Source of the DNA: a virus
Direction: 5' to 3' (one strand)
IMG/VR virus record: IMGVR_UViG_3300045931_000023
Span: 1-44,017 of that record
DNA: 44,017 nt
The notes under the pieces are model-generated. The model searched no databases and was not told where the DNA came from. It worked only from the letters and a program-made list of their open reading frames with translations. Shown here in pieces: positions 37,402 through 43,643 of this stretch. Each line of letters opens with the position of its first letter. Position 1 is the first letter of the stretch. The translations under genes were made by a program, and so were the position numbers.

Positions 37402-37920
37402 CTACTTTGCGCTCGCGTCCGCTATCGGTGGGTCTGGACGTCGACGAGCGCGACGCCCTTTGGGAGAAGTTGACCTCGGCGCAGCGGGTGATCGTTCTGT
37501 ACTGGATGCGCCGGTACGCTGGCGCTTCAGCTCGGCAAGCTGCGCGAGCAGAATCGTCCGATCGGCCCGGTCGAGCCGCAAGACTTCGGTAATCAGCGAG
37601 CGGTCTGCCCCTGCGGGTTCGTGGTCGCGGAGAAGGTGTGTCACGTCCGCCACCCGACGATCGGCACCCGTGCGCCGAGTGTGCGCGCGGCGTTCGGTGA
37701 GCGGCGTGATGCCAGGCTGCAGGAGTTGATACGTGGCGATCCCGAAGAAGTCCGCGATGCGATCGAGGTACTTCAGCGGCACGCCGCGCGTGTCGGACGT
37801 GAAGATGTGGCTGATCCACGTCTCCGATCGCCGGCACCACTGCGCGAGGTCCCGTTGCGTCTGCCCGCGTCCACGCAGCAGGGCCTTGATGTTCTGCTTC
37901 AGGAGCAGATTGGCTTTCAT
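37402..37920 (-). CDS. XRE-family phage repressor (cI-like)
   Basis: 172 residues from the ATG at 37920 on the - strand; an in-frame upstream extension to 38145 would run across the whole divergent promoter region and the cro-like gene start and is rejected. The helix-turn-helix reads NIKALLRGRGQTQRDLAQWCRRSETWISHIFTSDTRGVPLKYLDRIADFFG, residues about 9-60. The C-terminal half has a Leu-rich helix (RADRTILLAQLAELKRQR) and a disordered basic tail, without a LexA-type peptidase domain, so induction would not be by RecA-stimulated self-cleavage. No ribosome-binding site is visible upstream. It faces the cro-like gene across a shared operator. Confidence 0.75.
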   Translation of the reverse strand: MKANLLLKQNIKALLRGRGQTQRDLAQWCRRSETWISHIFTSDTRGVPLKYLDRIADFFGIATYQLLQPGITPLTERRAHTRRTGADRRVADVTHLLRDHEPAGADRSLITEVLRLDRADRTILLAQLAELKRQRTGASSTERSPAAPRSTSPKGRRARRRPDPPIADASAK

Positions 37921-37978
37921 CAGCGTGTAAGTAGTTATCACGGAAGCGCTTGCCAATTCGGACAGGGAGCATAAAAAA

Positions 37979-38008
37979 ATTCTAGCATAGGGCTTGACAA
38001 TTTGTCGA
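37979..38008 (-). promoter_or_regulatory. Putative repressor promoter (leftward)
   Basis: On the - strand: -35 TCGACA (38003-38008) and -10 TAGAAT (37979-37984) with an 18-base spacer. The -35 overlaps operator 1, so a bound regulator would block or modulate it. The predicted leader to the repressor ATG is about 50 bases. Confidence 0.5.
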
Positions 38009-38009
38009 G
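37993..38009 (+). promoter_or_regulatory. Operator 1 (17-bp palindrome)
   Basis: CTTGACAATTTGTCGAG is a 17-bp palindrome with GACAA/TTGTC half-sites around a central T, and only one mismatched pair (third from each end). It contains the -35 of the rightward cro-like promoter and of the leftward repressor promoter. A near copy in inverted orientation lies at 38352-38368. Confidence 0.75.
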
Positions 38010-38022
38010 CCCATGCGAGACT
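37994..38022 (+). promoter_or_regulatory. Putative cro-like promoter (rightward)
   Basis: A perfect -35 TTGACA at 37994-37999, a 17-base spacer, and a weak -10 GAGACT (38017-38022) that keeps the key A2 and T6. Predicted transcription starts at about 38029, the first base of the ATG, so the mRNA may be leaderless. Operator 1 covers the -35. Confidence 0.45.
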
Positions 38023-38028
38023 CCCTGC

Positions 38029-38301
38029 ATGGCATTGGAAGTGACCGGCGCGGCCCATCTCAAAGACTGGATGCACCGTCGCCAACTGCGGAGCCAGCGC
38101 GAGCTGGCGCAATACCTCGGATTCGACGAACGGCTCATTTCGCAAGTCCTGACTGGTCAGCGTGGCCCCGGGCTCCGGAACGCGATCGTGATCGAGCGCA
38201 AAACCGGGATCCCGGTCGAGGTCTGGGCGTCAAGTGAACTGGACGAATTGAACGAGGCAGACACCGCCACCATCGGTAACCGTAAGCTCCGCAAAGTGTA
38301 A
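38029..38301 (+). CDS. Cro-like transcriptional regulator
   Basis: 90 residues from the ATG at 38029; an ATG-initiated extension from 38002 would start inside the operator. LKDWMHRRQLRSQRELAQYLGFDERLISQVLTGQRG is a helix-turn-helix of the Cro/XRE type, followed by KTGIPVEVWASSELDELNE, a conserved segment in prophage Cro-like proteins. No ribosome-binding site precedes it, consistent with a leaderless message. It lies between two copies of the operator. Confidence 0.72.
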   Translation: MALEVTGAAHLKDWMHRRQLRSQRELAQYLGFDERLISQVLTGQRGPGLRNAIVIERKTGIPVEVWASSELDELNEADTATIGNRKLRKV

Positions 38302-38351
38302 ACGGCCATGGTGCGTGGTTTACATAACGTGTCCTATCGGATCGTCGCAGA

Positions 38352-38368
38352 CTCGACAATCTGTCAAG
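38352..38368 (-). promoter_or_regulatory. Operator 2 (17-bp palindrome, inverted relative to operator 1)
   Basis: On the - strand it reads CTTGACAGATTGTCGAG, 15 of 17 identical to operator 1. It lies 50 bases after the cro-like stop in the 170-base gap 38302-38471, which has no other gene. A regulator bound here could control the rightward early genes from 38472. No strong promoter hexamers are obvious around it on either strand. Confidence 0.7.
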
Positions 38369-38471
38369 AATCGCGGATTGCCCGAGGAAGTGCGCGGTTC
38401 ACACGCGCGGTCCAGCGGTGGGGTGTTCGCCCCTCATTCTCTCACAACGCGACGGAGATGGCGAGGTAGCC

Positions 38472-38759
38472 ATGCCGTACCTGAATTCGGCCGCGATGGA
38501 GTTGCCATTCTCCGAGCCTGAGACGTCGCGAGACGCGGCGATCCGGGCGCAGCACTCGGCGACCACGCAGCGGTTGCGGGTGCTGGAGTGGCTGACGACA
38601 CGCGGGCCTCGAGGCGGCACGATGCGCGAGGCCGAGAGCGAGCTGCGGATGAAACGCCAGTCACTGTGTCCGCGCTTCTCTGAGCTGGAAGTGCGCGGCC
38701 TGATTCGGAAGACGAGCGCCAAGCGGGACGGCTGTCGCGTCTACGAGTCACTCGCATGA
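38472..38759 (+). CDS. Winged helix-turn-helix protein
   Basis: 95 residues from ATG 38472 preceded by GCGAGG. The block ATTQRLRVLEWLTTRGPRGGTMREAESELRMKRQSLCPRFSELEVRGLIRKTSAKRDGCRVYES is a complete winged helix: two helices, recognition helix with RQSLCPRFSEL, and a wing. Such proteins are common early phage regulators. It probably acts on phage or host promoters; the stop overlaps the next start. Confidence 0.68.
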   Translation: MPYLNSAAMELPFSEPETSRDAAIRAQHSATTQRLRVLEWLTTRGPRGGTMREAESELRMKRQSLCPRFSELEVRGLIRKTSAKRDGCRVYESLA

Positions 38760-38983
38760 GCCGCGGTCCCTATCGTCGGCGCGATGGCCTGCCACGGCAG
38801 CACGGGCTATCTGGTGCTGGTCGAGTGCGGTCCTCAAGGCGTCCAGGTCGGACTGAGTCGGACCTGATTGCGGCGCTGATCGAGGGAGACGACGTCGATC
38901 CGGCTTTATCCGAAGGGTTGGCAGCGTATGCCGACTGGATGATCCGAACCGGCGCACGAACGGAAGGACCTTACAAGCCATGA
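38756..38983 (+). CDS. Small hypothetical protein
   Basis: 75 residues, ATG overlapping the previous stop. Basic, Arg/Gly-rich N-terminus (RGPYRRRDGLPRQHGLSGAG) and an acidic helical C-terminus (LIEGDDVDPALSEGLAAYADWMI). No motif recognised. Confidence 0.5.
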   Translation: MSRGPYRRRDGLPRQHGLSGAGRVRSSRRPGRTESDLIAALIEGDDVDPALSEGLAAYADWMIRTGARTEGPYKP

Positions 38984-39369
38984 GCGACAGCATGTCATCA
39001 GCCTTGAAGGGAAGTCTTCCCGTAAGAGGGGAGATGCCGCGGCCGACGATGGCGAAGGTCGGATCGGTGGCTCTCCCGAAAGGGGAGAAACCCTCAGAAG
39101 CCGAGGACAAAGCCGCGTACGGCCGGGTGTTGCGCGTGGTGCAGCACGTCCTCGGGAAATCGCGGAAGGAGATGGCGGCGTTGCTCGGGGTGGATGAGCG
39201 GCAGTTGGGGCGCTGGTATGACGGCGTGGAGACGGCGCAGATGTGGCGCTATCACCGCGACCTGAAAGTGCGGCGCGCGCTGCGGCTGATCGAAGCCATC
39301 GATGACGTGGACGGTGCGACGGTGGAAACCACGATCCGGTCACGGCTGGATCTCACGCAGGAGCAGTAA
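38980..39369 (+). CDS. XRE-type helix-turn-helix protein
   Basis: 129 residues, ATG overlapping the previous stop. After a disordered 40-residue start, YGRVLRVVQHVLGKSRKEMAALLGVDERQLGRWYDGVETAQMWRYHRD is a helix-turn-helix with recognition helix around VDERQLGRWYDG, followed by a helical dimerisation tail. Third predicted regulator in a row, suggesting a graded early switch. Confidence 0.68.
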   Translation: MSDSMSSALKGSLPVRGEMPRPTMAKVGSVALPKGEKPSEAEDKAAYGRVLRVVQHVLGKSRKEMAALLGVDERQLGRWYDGVETAQMWRYHRDLKVRRALRLIEAIDDVDGATVETTIRSRLDLTQEQ

Positions 39370-39372
39370 GCC

Positions 39373-39489
39373 ATGACACGCCTTGAATGGACCGGAGACG
39401 ACGATCCGCGGGAAGGGCAAGGGGCGATCTCGTGGACGGTGGTGCTCGTGGCGCTGGCGTTCGGTGCGCTGGCGGTGCTGTTTCGGTAG
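39373..39489 (+). CDS. 38-residue membrane peptide
   Basis: MTRLEWTGDDDPREGQGA, then a hydrophobic segment (ISWTVVLVALAFGALAVLF) and a final Arg. ATG at 39373 three bases after the previous stop. Acidic head followed by one membrane helix. Function unknown; could modulate lysis or exclusion. Confidence 0.5.
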   Translation: MTRLEWTGDDDPREGQGAISWTVVLVALAFGALAVLFR

Positions 39490-39537
39490 GAAGACAACTC
39501 GGGCCGCGTCGCTGAGTGAAGGCAGCGAGCGGCCCTG

Positions 39538-40086
39538 ATGATGACCGGCGCCAAGGACGCCGAACACCATATGGCGATTATTGCACGAGAACCAGAATCG
39601 AAATTCACGCCGGCGCCGGAAGGCCTGCACCAGGCGGTCTGCGTCGATGTCCACGACCTCGGGCTGAAGACGACGCCGTGGGGCGACAAGCACAAGGTGC
39701 TGATCGTGTGGCAGCTCGACGCCATCGACCCGGAAACGCACAAGCGGTTCCAGGTGCGCAAGCAGTACACGCTCTCGCTCTCAGACAAGGCGAACCTGCG
39801 GAAAGACCTCGAGTGCTGGCGCGGCCGGAAGTTCACGAACGACGAACTGCAAGGCTTCGACGTCGAGAAGTTGCTCGGAGCGAACTGTCAGTTGCAGGTC
39901 GCGCACAACCTCAGCGACGACGGCAAGGTCTACGCGAACGTGCAGACGCTCGTGCCCTACAACACGAAGCTCGGGCCGAAGATTGCCGCCGAGAGCTATA
40001 CGCGTCTGAAGGACAAGGCGCGGCAGATGGACAACGGCGCGGCGGGTCACGGGTCGGACATCACGGACGACGACATCCCTTTCTGA
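39538..40086 (+). CDS. SSB-like single-strand DNA binding protein
   Basis: 182 residues; a start at ATG 39571 (AIIAREPESKF) would fit homologous N-termini better and give 171 residues, but neither start has a clear ribosome-binding site. Strands LHQAVCVDVHDLG and HKVLIVWQLDAID with QYTLSLSDKANLRKDLECWRGR are family traits of phage SSB-like proteins. The C-terminus ends DITDDDIPF, the acidic tip that in SSB proteins recruits replication and repair partners. It directly precedes a RecB-like nuclease, a typical recombination pair. Confidence 0.72.
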   Translation: MMTGAKDAEHHMAIIAREPESKFTPAPEGLHQAVCVDVHDLGLKTTPWGDKHKVLIVWQLDAIDPETHKRFQVRKQYTLSLSDKANLRKDLECWRGRKFTNDELQGFDVEKLLGANCQLQVAHNLSDDGKVYANVQTLVPYNTKLGPKIAAESYTRLKDKARQMDNGAAGHGSDITDDDIPF

Positions 40087-40096
40087 GGAGGCGACG

Positions 40097-40957
40097 ATGG
40101 CCAAGACCACTTCACTCGATCCCGCCGCCTTCGCCGCTCAAGCTGACGCGATTGCGACCTTCCCGAAGCCCACGCGAAAAGATGGGCCGTCAGGTCGGTT
40201 CTATGAAATCGACGGCGAGCGGCTTCCGTCGGTGACGCACATTCTCCAGGTGATTGGCAAGCCGGCGCTGATCAATTGGGCCGCAAATCAGGAGCGGACG
40301 CTCTGCCTCGACGCGGCGGCGGACTTCTATCTGGACTGTCTGAAGGCGCAGCCGATGTCCCGAGCGTCGTTTGTGCTCTCGCTTGAGAGCCGGATCGGCA
40401 AGCAGAAGGCGCACAAGCGCGAACTCGACAAGGCCGGCGAAATTGGCTCGCAGGCGCACGCGCTCATTGAGTGGAACCTGCGGCAGTCGCTTGGGCAGCG
40501 CATGGGGCCAGAGCCGCGCGTGGTGGACGCGGCGCAGTGGGCGTTCATGGCGTTTCAGGATTGGGCCAATAGCGTGGCCCTGAAGCCGCTCTACATCGAG
40601 CAGACGGTCTTCTCGAAGATGCATGGTTACGCCGGCACGATGGACCTGTTGGCGCTCGTCAACGGTGTGCCGACGCTGATCGACTTCAAGACCGGAAAGG
40701 CGATCTACGCCGAGGCGCACTTGCAGAACGTGGCGTATCAGTCGGCGCTCGTCGAGATGGGGCACGCGGGCGCGCAGGGCGGATTGATTGTCCGCCTGCC
40801 GAAGGTGGACAGCGACCCCGAATTCGAGACGGCGGTCGTTCCTCCGGTGGCCGATCTTCTGCCGGTGTTCTTGTCGGTCAAGCGCGTGTGGGTGTGGTGG
40901 TTCCAGCAGGAAGAGGCGTATCGGCAGCGTCGCGCGGCGATGAAGGAGACGGCATGA
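40097..40957 (+). CDS. RecB-like PD-(D/E)XK nuclease
   Basis: 286 residues. GEIGSQAHALIEWN near residue 115, GYAGTMDLLALVNG near 180 and PTLIDFKTGKAIYAEAHLQNVAYQSAL near 195-220 give the GxxxH, D, DxK and QxxxY elements of the RecB/Cas4-type exonuclease fold. It should degrade DNA ends in recombination or genome processing with the upstream SSB-like protein. No ATPase domain is present. Confidence 0.8.
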   Translation: MAKTTSLDPAAFAAQADAIATFPKPTRKDGPSGRFYEIDGERLPSVTHILQVIGKPALINWAANQERTLCLDAAADFYLDCLKAQPMSRASFVLSLESRIGKQKAHKRELDKAGEIGSQAHALIEWNLRQSLGQRMGPEPRVVDAAQWAFMAFQDWANSVALKPLYIEQTVFSKMHGYAGTMDLLALVNGVPTLIDFKTGKAIYAEAHLQNVAYQSALVEMGHAGAQGGLIVRLPKVDSDPEFETAVVPPVADLLPVFLSVKRVWVWWFQQEEAYRQRRAAMKETA

Positions 40958-41169
40958 GCGCGCGTCTCTCGTTCCTCTGCGACTGCAACGGGATGCTGAA
41001 CGCCATTCGGAAGGCGGCCGATCCGGCGCTGTGGGAGAGTTACGGCAGCGTAAGCCTCGGCATGGACCGGATTCCCTTGGCGGTCTGGTACGCGAAGCGC
41101 GTGGTCCGCCAGGCGCGGGCGCTCGGACTCTACGACGACGCGGACGTGAAGAACGAGGTTGCCGCATGA
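40954..41169 (+). CDS. Small helical hypothetical protein
   Basis: 71 residues, ATG overlapping the nuclease stop. FLCDCNGMLNAIRKAADPALWESYGSVSLGM has two near Cys residues; the rest is helical. No family recognised. The next gene starts within its stop. Confidence 0.5.
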   Translation: MSARLSFLCDCNGMLNAIRKAADPALWESYGSVSLGMDRIPLAVWYAKRVVRQARALGLYDDADVKNEVAA

Positions 41170-41498
41170 CCGACTTCCTAGCGAGCTATCTCGATCGCAC
41201 GGCGCCGGCCGCGGTGCTCATCCTGATGGCGATGGCGATCGGGGCGGTGGTGCCCTACGTGCTGTCGCTGGTCTTTCCACGCAAAGGAGTGTCGCGTGTT
41301 CCTGCTGTTCCTGATCAACCTGCAGCGACGGCTGCGGGAACGTCGAGCGCGTCACGAGGTGCTGATCGGGGATCAGTTGCTCGCGCGGATCGCTTCGTCG
41401 TGGCAATAGCGTGTTCGTGTCCGTCCTGCGTGCGGGCGCGGTGTTTGCGGGCGCGTGGGTTCACCTACGTCGATGGCGTGTGGGTGCCGGTGAATTGA
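41166..41498 (+). CDS. Membrane protein with C-terminal Cys cluster
   Basis: 110 residues. A membrane helix near the start (TAPAAVLILMAMAIGAVVPYVLSLVF) is followed by an Ala/Pro/Ser linker and a Cys cluster (CSCPSCVRARC) plus GFTYVDGVWVPV. The linker and Cys end could also be a separate 32-residue product starting at a GTG near 41400. A second short frame with an excellent ribosome-binding site overlaps this linker (41296-41409). Function unknown. Confidence 0.45.
   Translation: MTDFLASYLDRTAPAAVLILMAMAIGAVVPYVLSLVFPRKGVSRVPAVPDQPAATAAGTSSASRGADRGSVARADRFVVAIACSCPSCVRARCLRARGFTYVDGVWVPVN
41296..41409 (+). CDS. Overlapping 37-residue basic peptide
   Basis: From GTG at 41296, with AAAGGAG six bases upstream, better than for the gene it overlaps. 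The product (FLLFLINLQRRLRERRARHEVL...) is a hydrophobic patch followed by an Arg-rich amphipathic helix ending in SSWQ. It lies wholly inside 41166-41498 in another frame. A frame like this can be chance, but the ribosome-binding site makes it worth listing. Confidence 0.35.
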   Translation: MFLLFLINLQRRLRERRARHEVLIGDQLLARIASSWQ

Positions 41499-41508
41499 GG
41501 AGAGGGCT

Positions 41509-42303
41509 GTGATCAGCATCAAGCATCGATGGACGGAAGCGGTGTTGTGGACGGGCGAGGCGGCGGATCTGCGCGACGCCGTTATGCAGGCGGTGGCAGC
41601 GGGCGCGAACCTCGGTGGCGCGGACCTCGGTGACGCGAACCTCGGTGACGCGAACCTCCGTGGCGCGAACCTCGGTGGCGCGAACCTCCGTGGCGCGAAC
41701 CTCGGTGACGCGAACCTCGGTGACGCGAACCTCCGTGGCGCGAACCTCGGTGGCGCGAACCTCCGTGGCGCGAACCTCCGTGGCGCGAACCTCCGTGGCG
41801 CGAACCTCGGTGGCGCGAACCTCCGTGGCGCGAACCTCCGTGGCGCGAACCTCGGTGGCGCGAACCTCCGTGGCGCGAACCTCGGTGACGCGAACCTCGG
41901 TGACGCGAACCTCCGTGGCGCGAACCTCCGTGGCGCGAACCTCCGTGGCGCGAACCTCCGTGGCGCGGACCTCGCGTTCTTTCGCGACGATGTCTACGCC
42001 GTGCTCTCTAGTGCGCCGCGTGAGGCCGCTGCGGTGCTGGCGGCGCTCCGTGCGGGGGCCGTGGACGGCTCGTCGTATCAAGGCCAGTGCGCGTGCCTGG
42101 TGGGCACGATTGCGAAGGCGCAGCACTGCGACTACCAGCACGTGCCCGATCTGACGCCGAACGCGCGACGCCCTGCGGAGCAGTGGTTTGTGCAGATTCG
42201 TCCCGGCGATACCCCGGAGACGTCAGAGGCGTGCAAGCAGGCCGCGATCTGGGTCGAGGCGTGGATTGATCGGATGCGGACGGCGTTCGGTGTGACGGCG
42301 TGA
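41509..42303 (+). CDS. Pentapeptide-repeat protein with C-terminal domain
   Basis: 264 residues from GTG with GGAGAGGG upstream. After a 30-residue head (KHRWTEAVLWTGEAADLRDAVMQA) come about 24 A-N/D-L-x-x repeats (ANLGG, ANLRG, ANLGD), a quadrilateral beta-helix that can mimic DNA. The C-terminal domain, with AFFRDDVYAVLSSAPREAAAVLAALR and SSYQGQCACLVGTIAKA then RPAEQWFVQIRPGDTPE, is characteristic of a phage/actinobacterial family with unknown role. DNA mimicry, for example against host gyrase or nucleases, is a hypothesis from the fold. Confidence 0.8.
   Translation: MISIKHRWTEAVLWTGEAADLRDAVMQAVAAGANLGGADLGDANLGDANLRGANLGGANLRGANLGDANLGDANLRGANLGGANLRGANLRGANLRGANLGGANLRGANLRGANLGGANLRGANLGDANLGDANLRGANLRGANLRGANLRGADLAFFRDDVYAVLSSAPREAAAVLAALRAGAVDGSSYQGQCACLVGTIAKAQHCDYQHVPDLTPNARRPAEQWFVQIRPGDTPETSEACKQAAIWVEAWIDRMRTAFGVTA
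41605..41973 (+). repeat. 15-bp tandem array encoding pentapeptide repeats
   Basis: About 24 consecutive 15-bp units, consensus GCGAACCTCSGTGRC (S = g or c, R = g or a). Only two positions vary, giving Gly/Arg and Gly/Asp at the variable residues; the Ala-Asn-Leu codons are identical throughout. Such uniformity fits recent expansion by slippage or unequal recombination. All other frames and the opposite strand stay open as a by-product. Confidence 0.9.
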
Positions 42304-42309
42304 GGAGTG

Positions 42310-42576
42310 ATGGCGAAGCCTGATGGTGGTCCGGTGTTTCCTGTTCACGAGCGGCACGCGGTGTTGCGTGAGACAGGGTACGGCGATGATTGGATCGCGG
42401 TCGGCGGCATGTCACTGCGCGACTACTTCGCTGGAAAGGCGTTGCCGCAAGCGATCGCTCGGTACTTGGCTGTGCGTGAGGCGCGTATCAACCCAGGCGA
42501 GTTTGATTACGAAGAGATCGCGCGGGCGGCGTATGTCGTGGCAGACGCAATGATCGCAGAGCGCGAGAAGCAGTGA
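42310..42576 (+). CDS. Conserved small phage protein (SLRDYFAGKAL type)
   Basis: 88 residues from ATG 42310 (a GTG one codon earlier is possible). DGGPVFPVHE near the start and GMSLRDYFAGKALPQAIARYL are the signature of a small family present in very many tailed phages; function unknown. The C-terminal YEEIARAAYVVADAMI is a helix. The next frame overlaps its end. Confidence 0.68.
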   Translation: MAKPDGGPVFPVHERHAVLRETGYGDDWIAVGGMSLRDYFAGKALPQAIARYLAVREARINPGEFDYEEIARAAYVVADAMIAEREKQ

Positions 42577-42644
42577 GGAAGTATCGCCCGCTACAGCGGT
42601 TCGTCCTACGACGATCCTCCGCGGGAGAAGGAGCGAAGCACACG

Positions 42645-43259
42645 ATGATTCGTATTCAGCCAAGTCCGACCGCTGACACGCGGACCTGTGATTATGCCAA
42701 TGTCAGCCGGGAGACGCTCTACAACAGCTCCGTGCGGCACATTCAGGATGTGCGAGCCGCGTTGATGTTCTTCGTGAAGTGCATCGACAAGACCGCCGAG
42801 GTCCACGACTTCGACAAGTTGACGGACATTGCCGGGTTCCATGCTGACTTCCTGACCGGCTTCAAGGTCACGGAGTGGTGGGACCGGCACAGGAGGCTGA
42901 ACCGCCATCACCTGACCAACGAAGACGGCGTGCGCGAGGACGTGAACCTGATCGACGTACTCGACTTCATCGCGGATTGCGTGATGGCCGGCATGGCGCG
43001 CAGCGGGAGCGTGTATCCGCTGACGCTGTCGCCGGAACTGCTTGAGCGTGCTTTTCAGAACACCGTCTCAATGCTCAAGGCGGAAGTAGTGGTCGCGTCT
43101 GCGTCGGCACCGAACGCCCAGCCGGACGGGGACCAGGGCGCAGCAGACGACACGTCCGGGCCGATGGCCGAGACGTTGAGCGAGGCCCAGCAAGCGTCAC
43201 CGGGGCGCGGCGTGCTGGCGTCGCGTCCTGGCGGATACCGTGTGGCTCCCGAGCGGTGA
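42645..43259 (+). CDS. Conserved phage protein with His-Asp motif (DUF5662-like candidate)
   Basis: 204 residues from ATG 42645 (an upstream GTG at 42573 would add 24 residues overlapping the previous gene's end; the ATG has AAGGAG upstream). SSVRHIQDVRAALMFFVKCIDKTAEVHDFDKLTD, then RRLNRHHLTNEDG, form a helical domain with His/Asp residues arranged as in phage DUF5662-type or HD-like proteins. The C-terminal 50 residues are disordered (PNAQPDGDQGAADDTSGP). Catalysis is not established. Confidence 0.6.
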   Translation: MIRIQPSPTADTRTCDYANVSRETLYNSSVRHIQDVRAALMFFVKCIDKTAEVHDFDKLTDIAGFHADFLTGFKVTEWWDRHRRLNRHHLTNEDGVREDVNLIDVLDFIADCVMAGMARSGSVYPLTLSPELLERAFQNTVSMLKAEVVVASASAPNAQPDGDQGAADDTSGPMAETLSEAQQASPGRGVLASRPGGYRVAPER

Positions 43260-43298
43260 CACTTCGGGGGCAGTAACCGCAATAGACAGGAGAAGATT

Positions 43299-43643
43299 GT
43301 GGCGACACACACACGGAGAGATGCGCGAGAGCACGGCCGAATTGTTCTCGCATGGGGAGAGTCAACCGGGCACTGTCACGAGGTTTTGGTTGACGCTACG
43401 GGGGCAGTACCGACCGTCACGGAAGCGCAGTTCTTCGAGCTGGACGGCGTGCGCGAGTTGATCGCGCTGGTGCCCTGCGTGCTGCGGCATCAGGAGCACG
43501 CACCGATCGCGCTCGATCCGCAGCGGCCGGAGATGTTTCGGCAGGGGGACGTGCTCGGCGTGCCGACAGGTCCGGGCACGTGGCGGATCGAGCGTCAGCG
43601 GGAGTGGGCGGGGCCTGACGCGTGGCGTACGGTGGCAGACTAA
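43299..43643 (+). CDS. Conserved small phage protein (GHxH/RHQEHxPI type)
   Basis: 114 residues from GTG with AGGAG upstream. GESTGHCHEVLVDATG and CVLRHQEHAPIALDPQRPEMF are the pattern of a widespread phage family, with GHxH and HEEH/HQEH motifs suggestive of a metal-binding or structural beta domain; function unknown. Ends one base before the DUF6745-type gene start. Confidence 0.6.
   Translation: MATHTRRDAREHGRIVLAWGESTGHCHEVLVDATGAVPTVTEAQFFELDGVRELIALVPCVLRHQEHAPIALDPQRPEMFRQGDVLGVPTGPGTWRIERQREWAGPDAWRTVAD

Noticed and set aside
37178-37972. 264-codon - strand frame over the repressor region
   Set aside because: No helix-turn-helix or other motif; overlaps the repressor in another frame and spans the AT-rich promoter region.
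41605-41973. CRISPR-like regular repeat
   Set aside because: Units are contiguous with no spacers and encode in-frame pentapeptides; no cas genes are present.
41461-42141. Long - strand frame (ATEVR repeats) opposite the pentapeptide gene
   Set aside because: Any frame through a stop-free 15-bp repeat stays open; the + strand frame has the ribosome-binding site and a conserved C-terminal domain.
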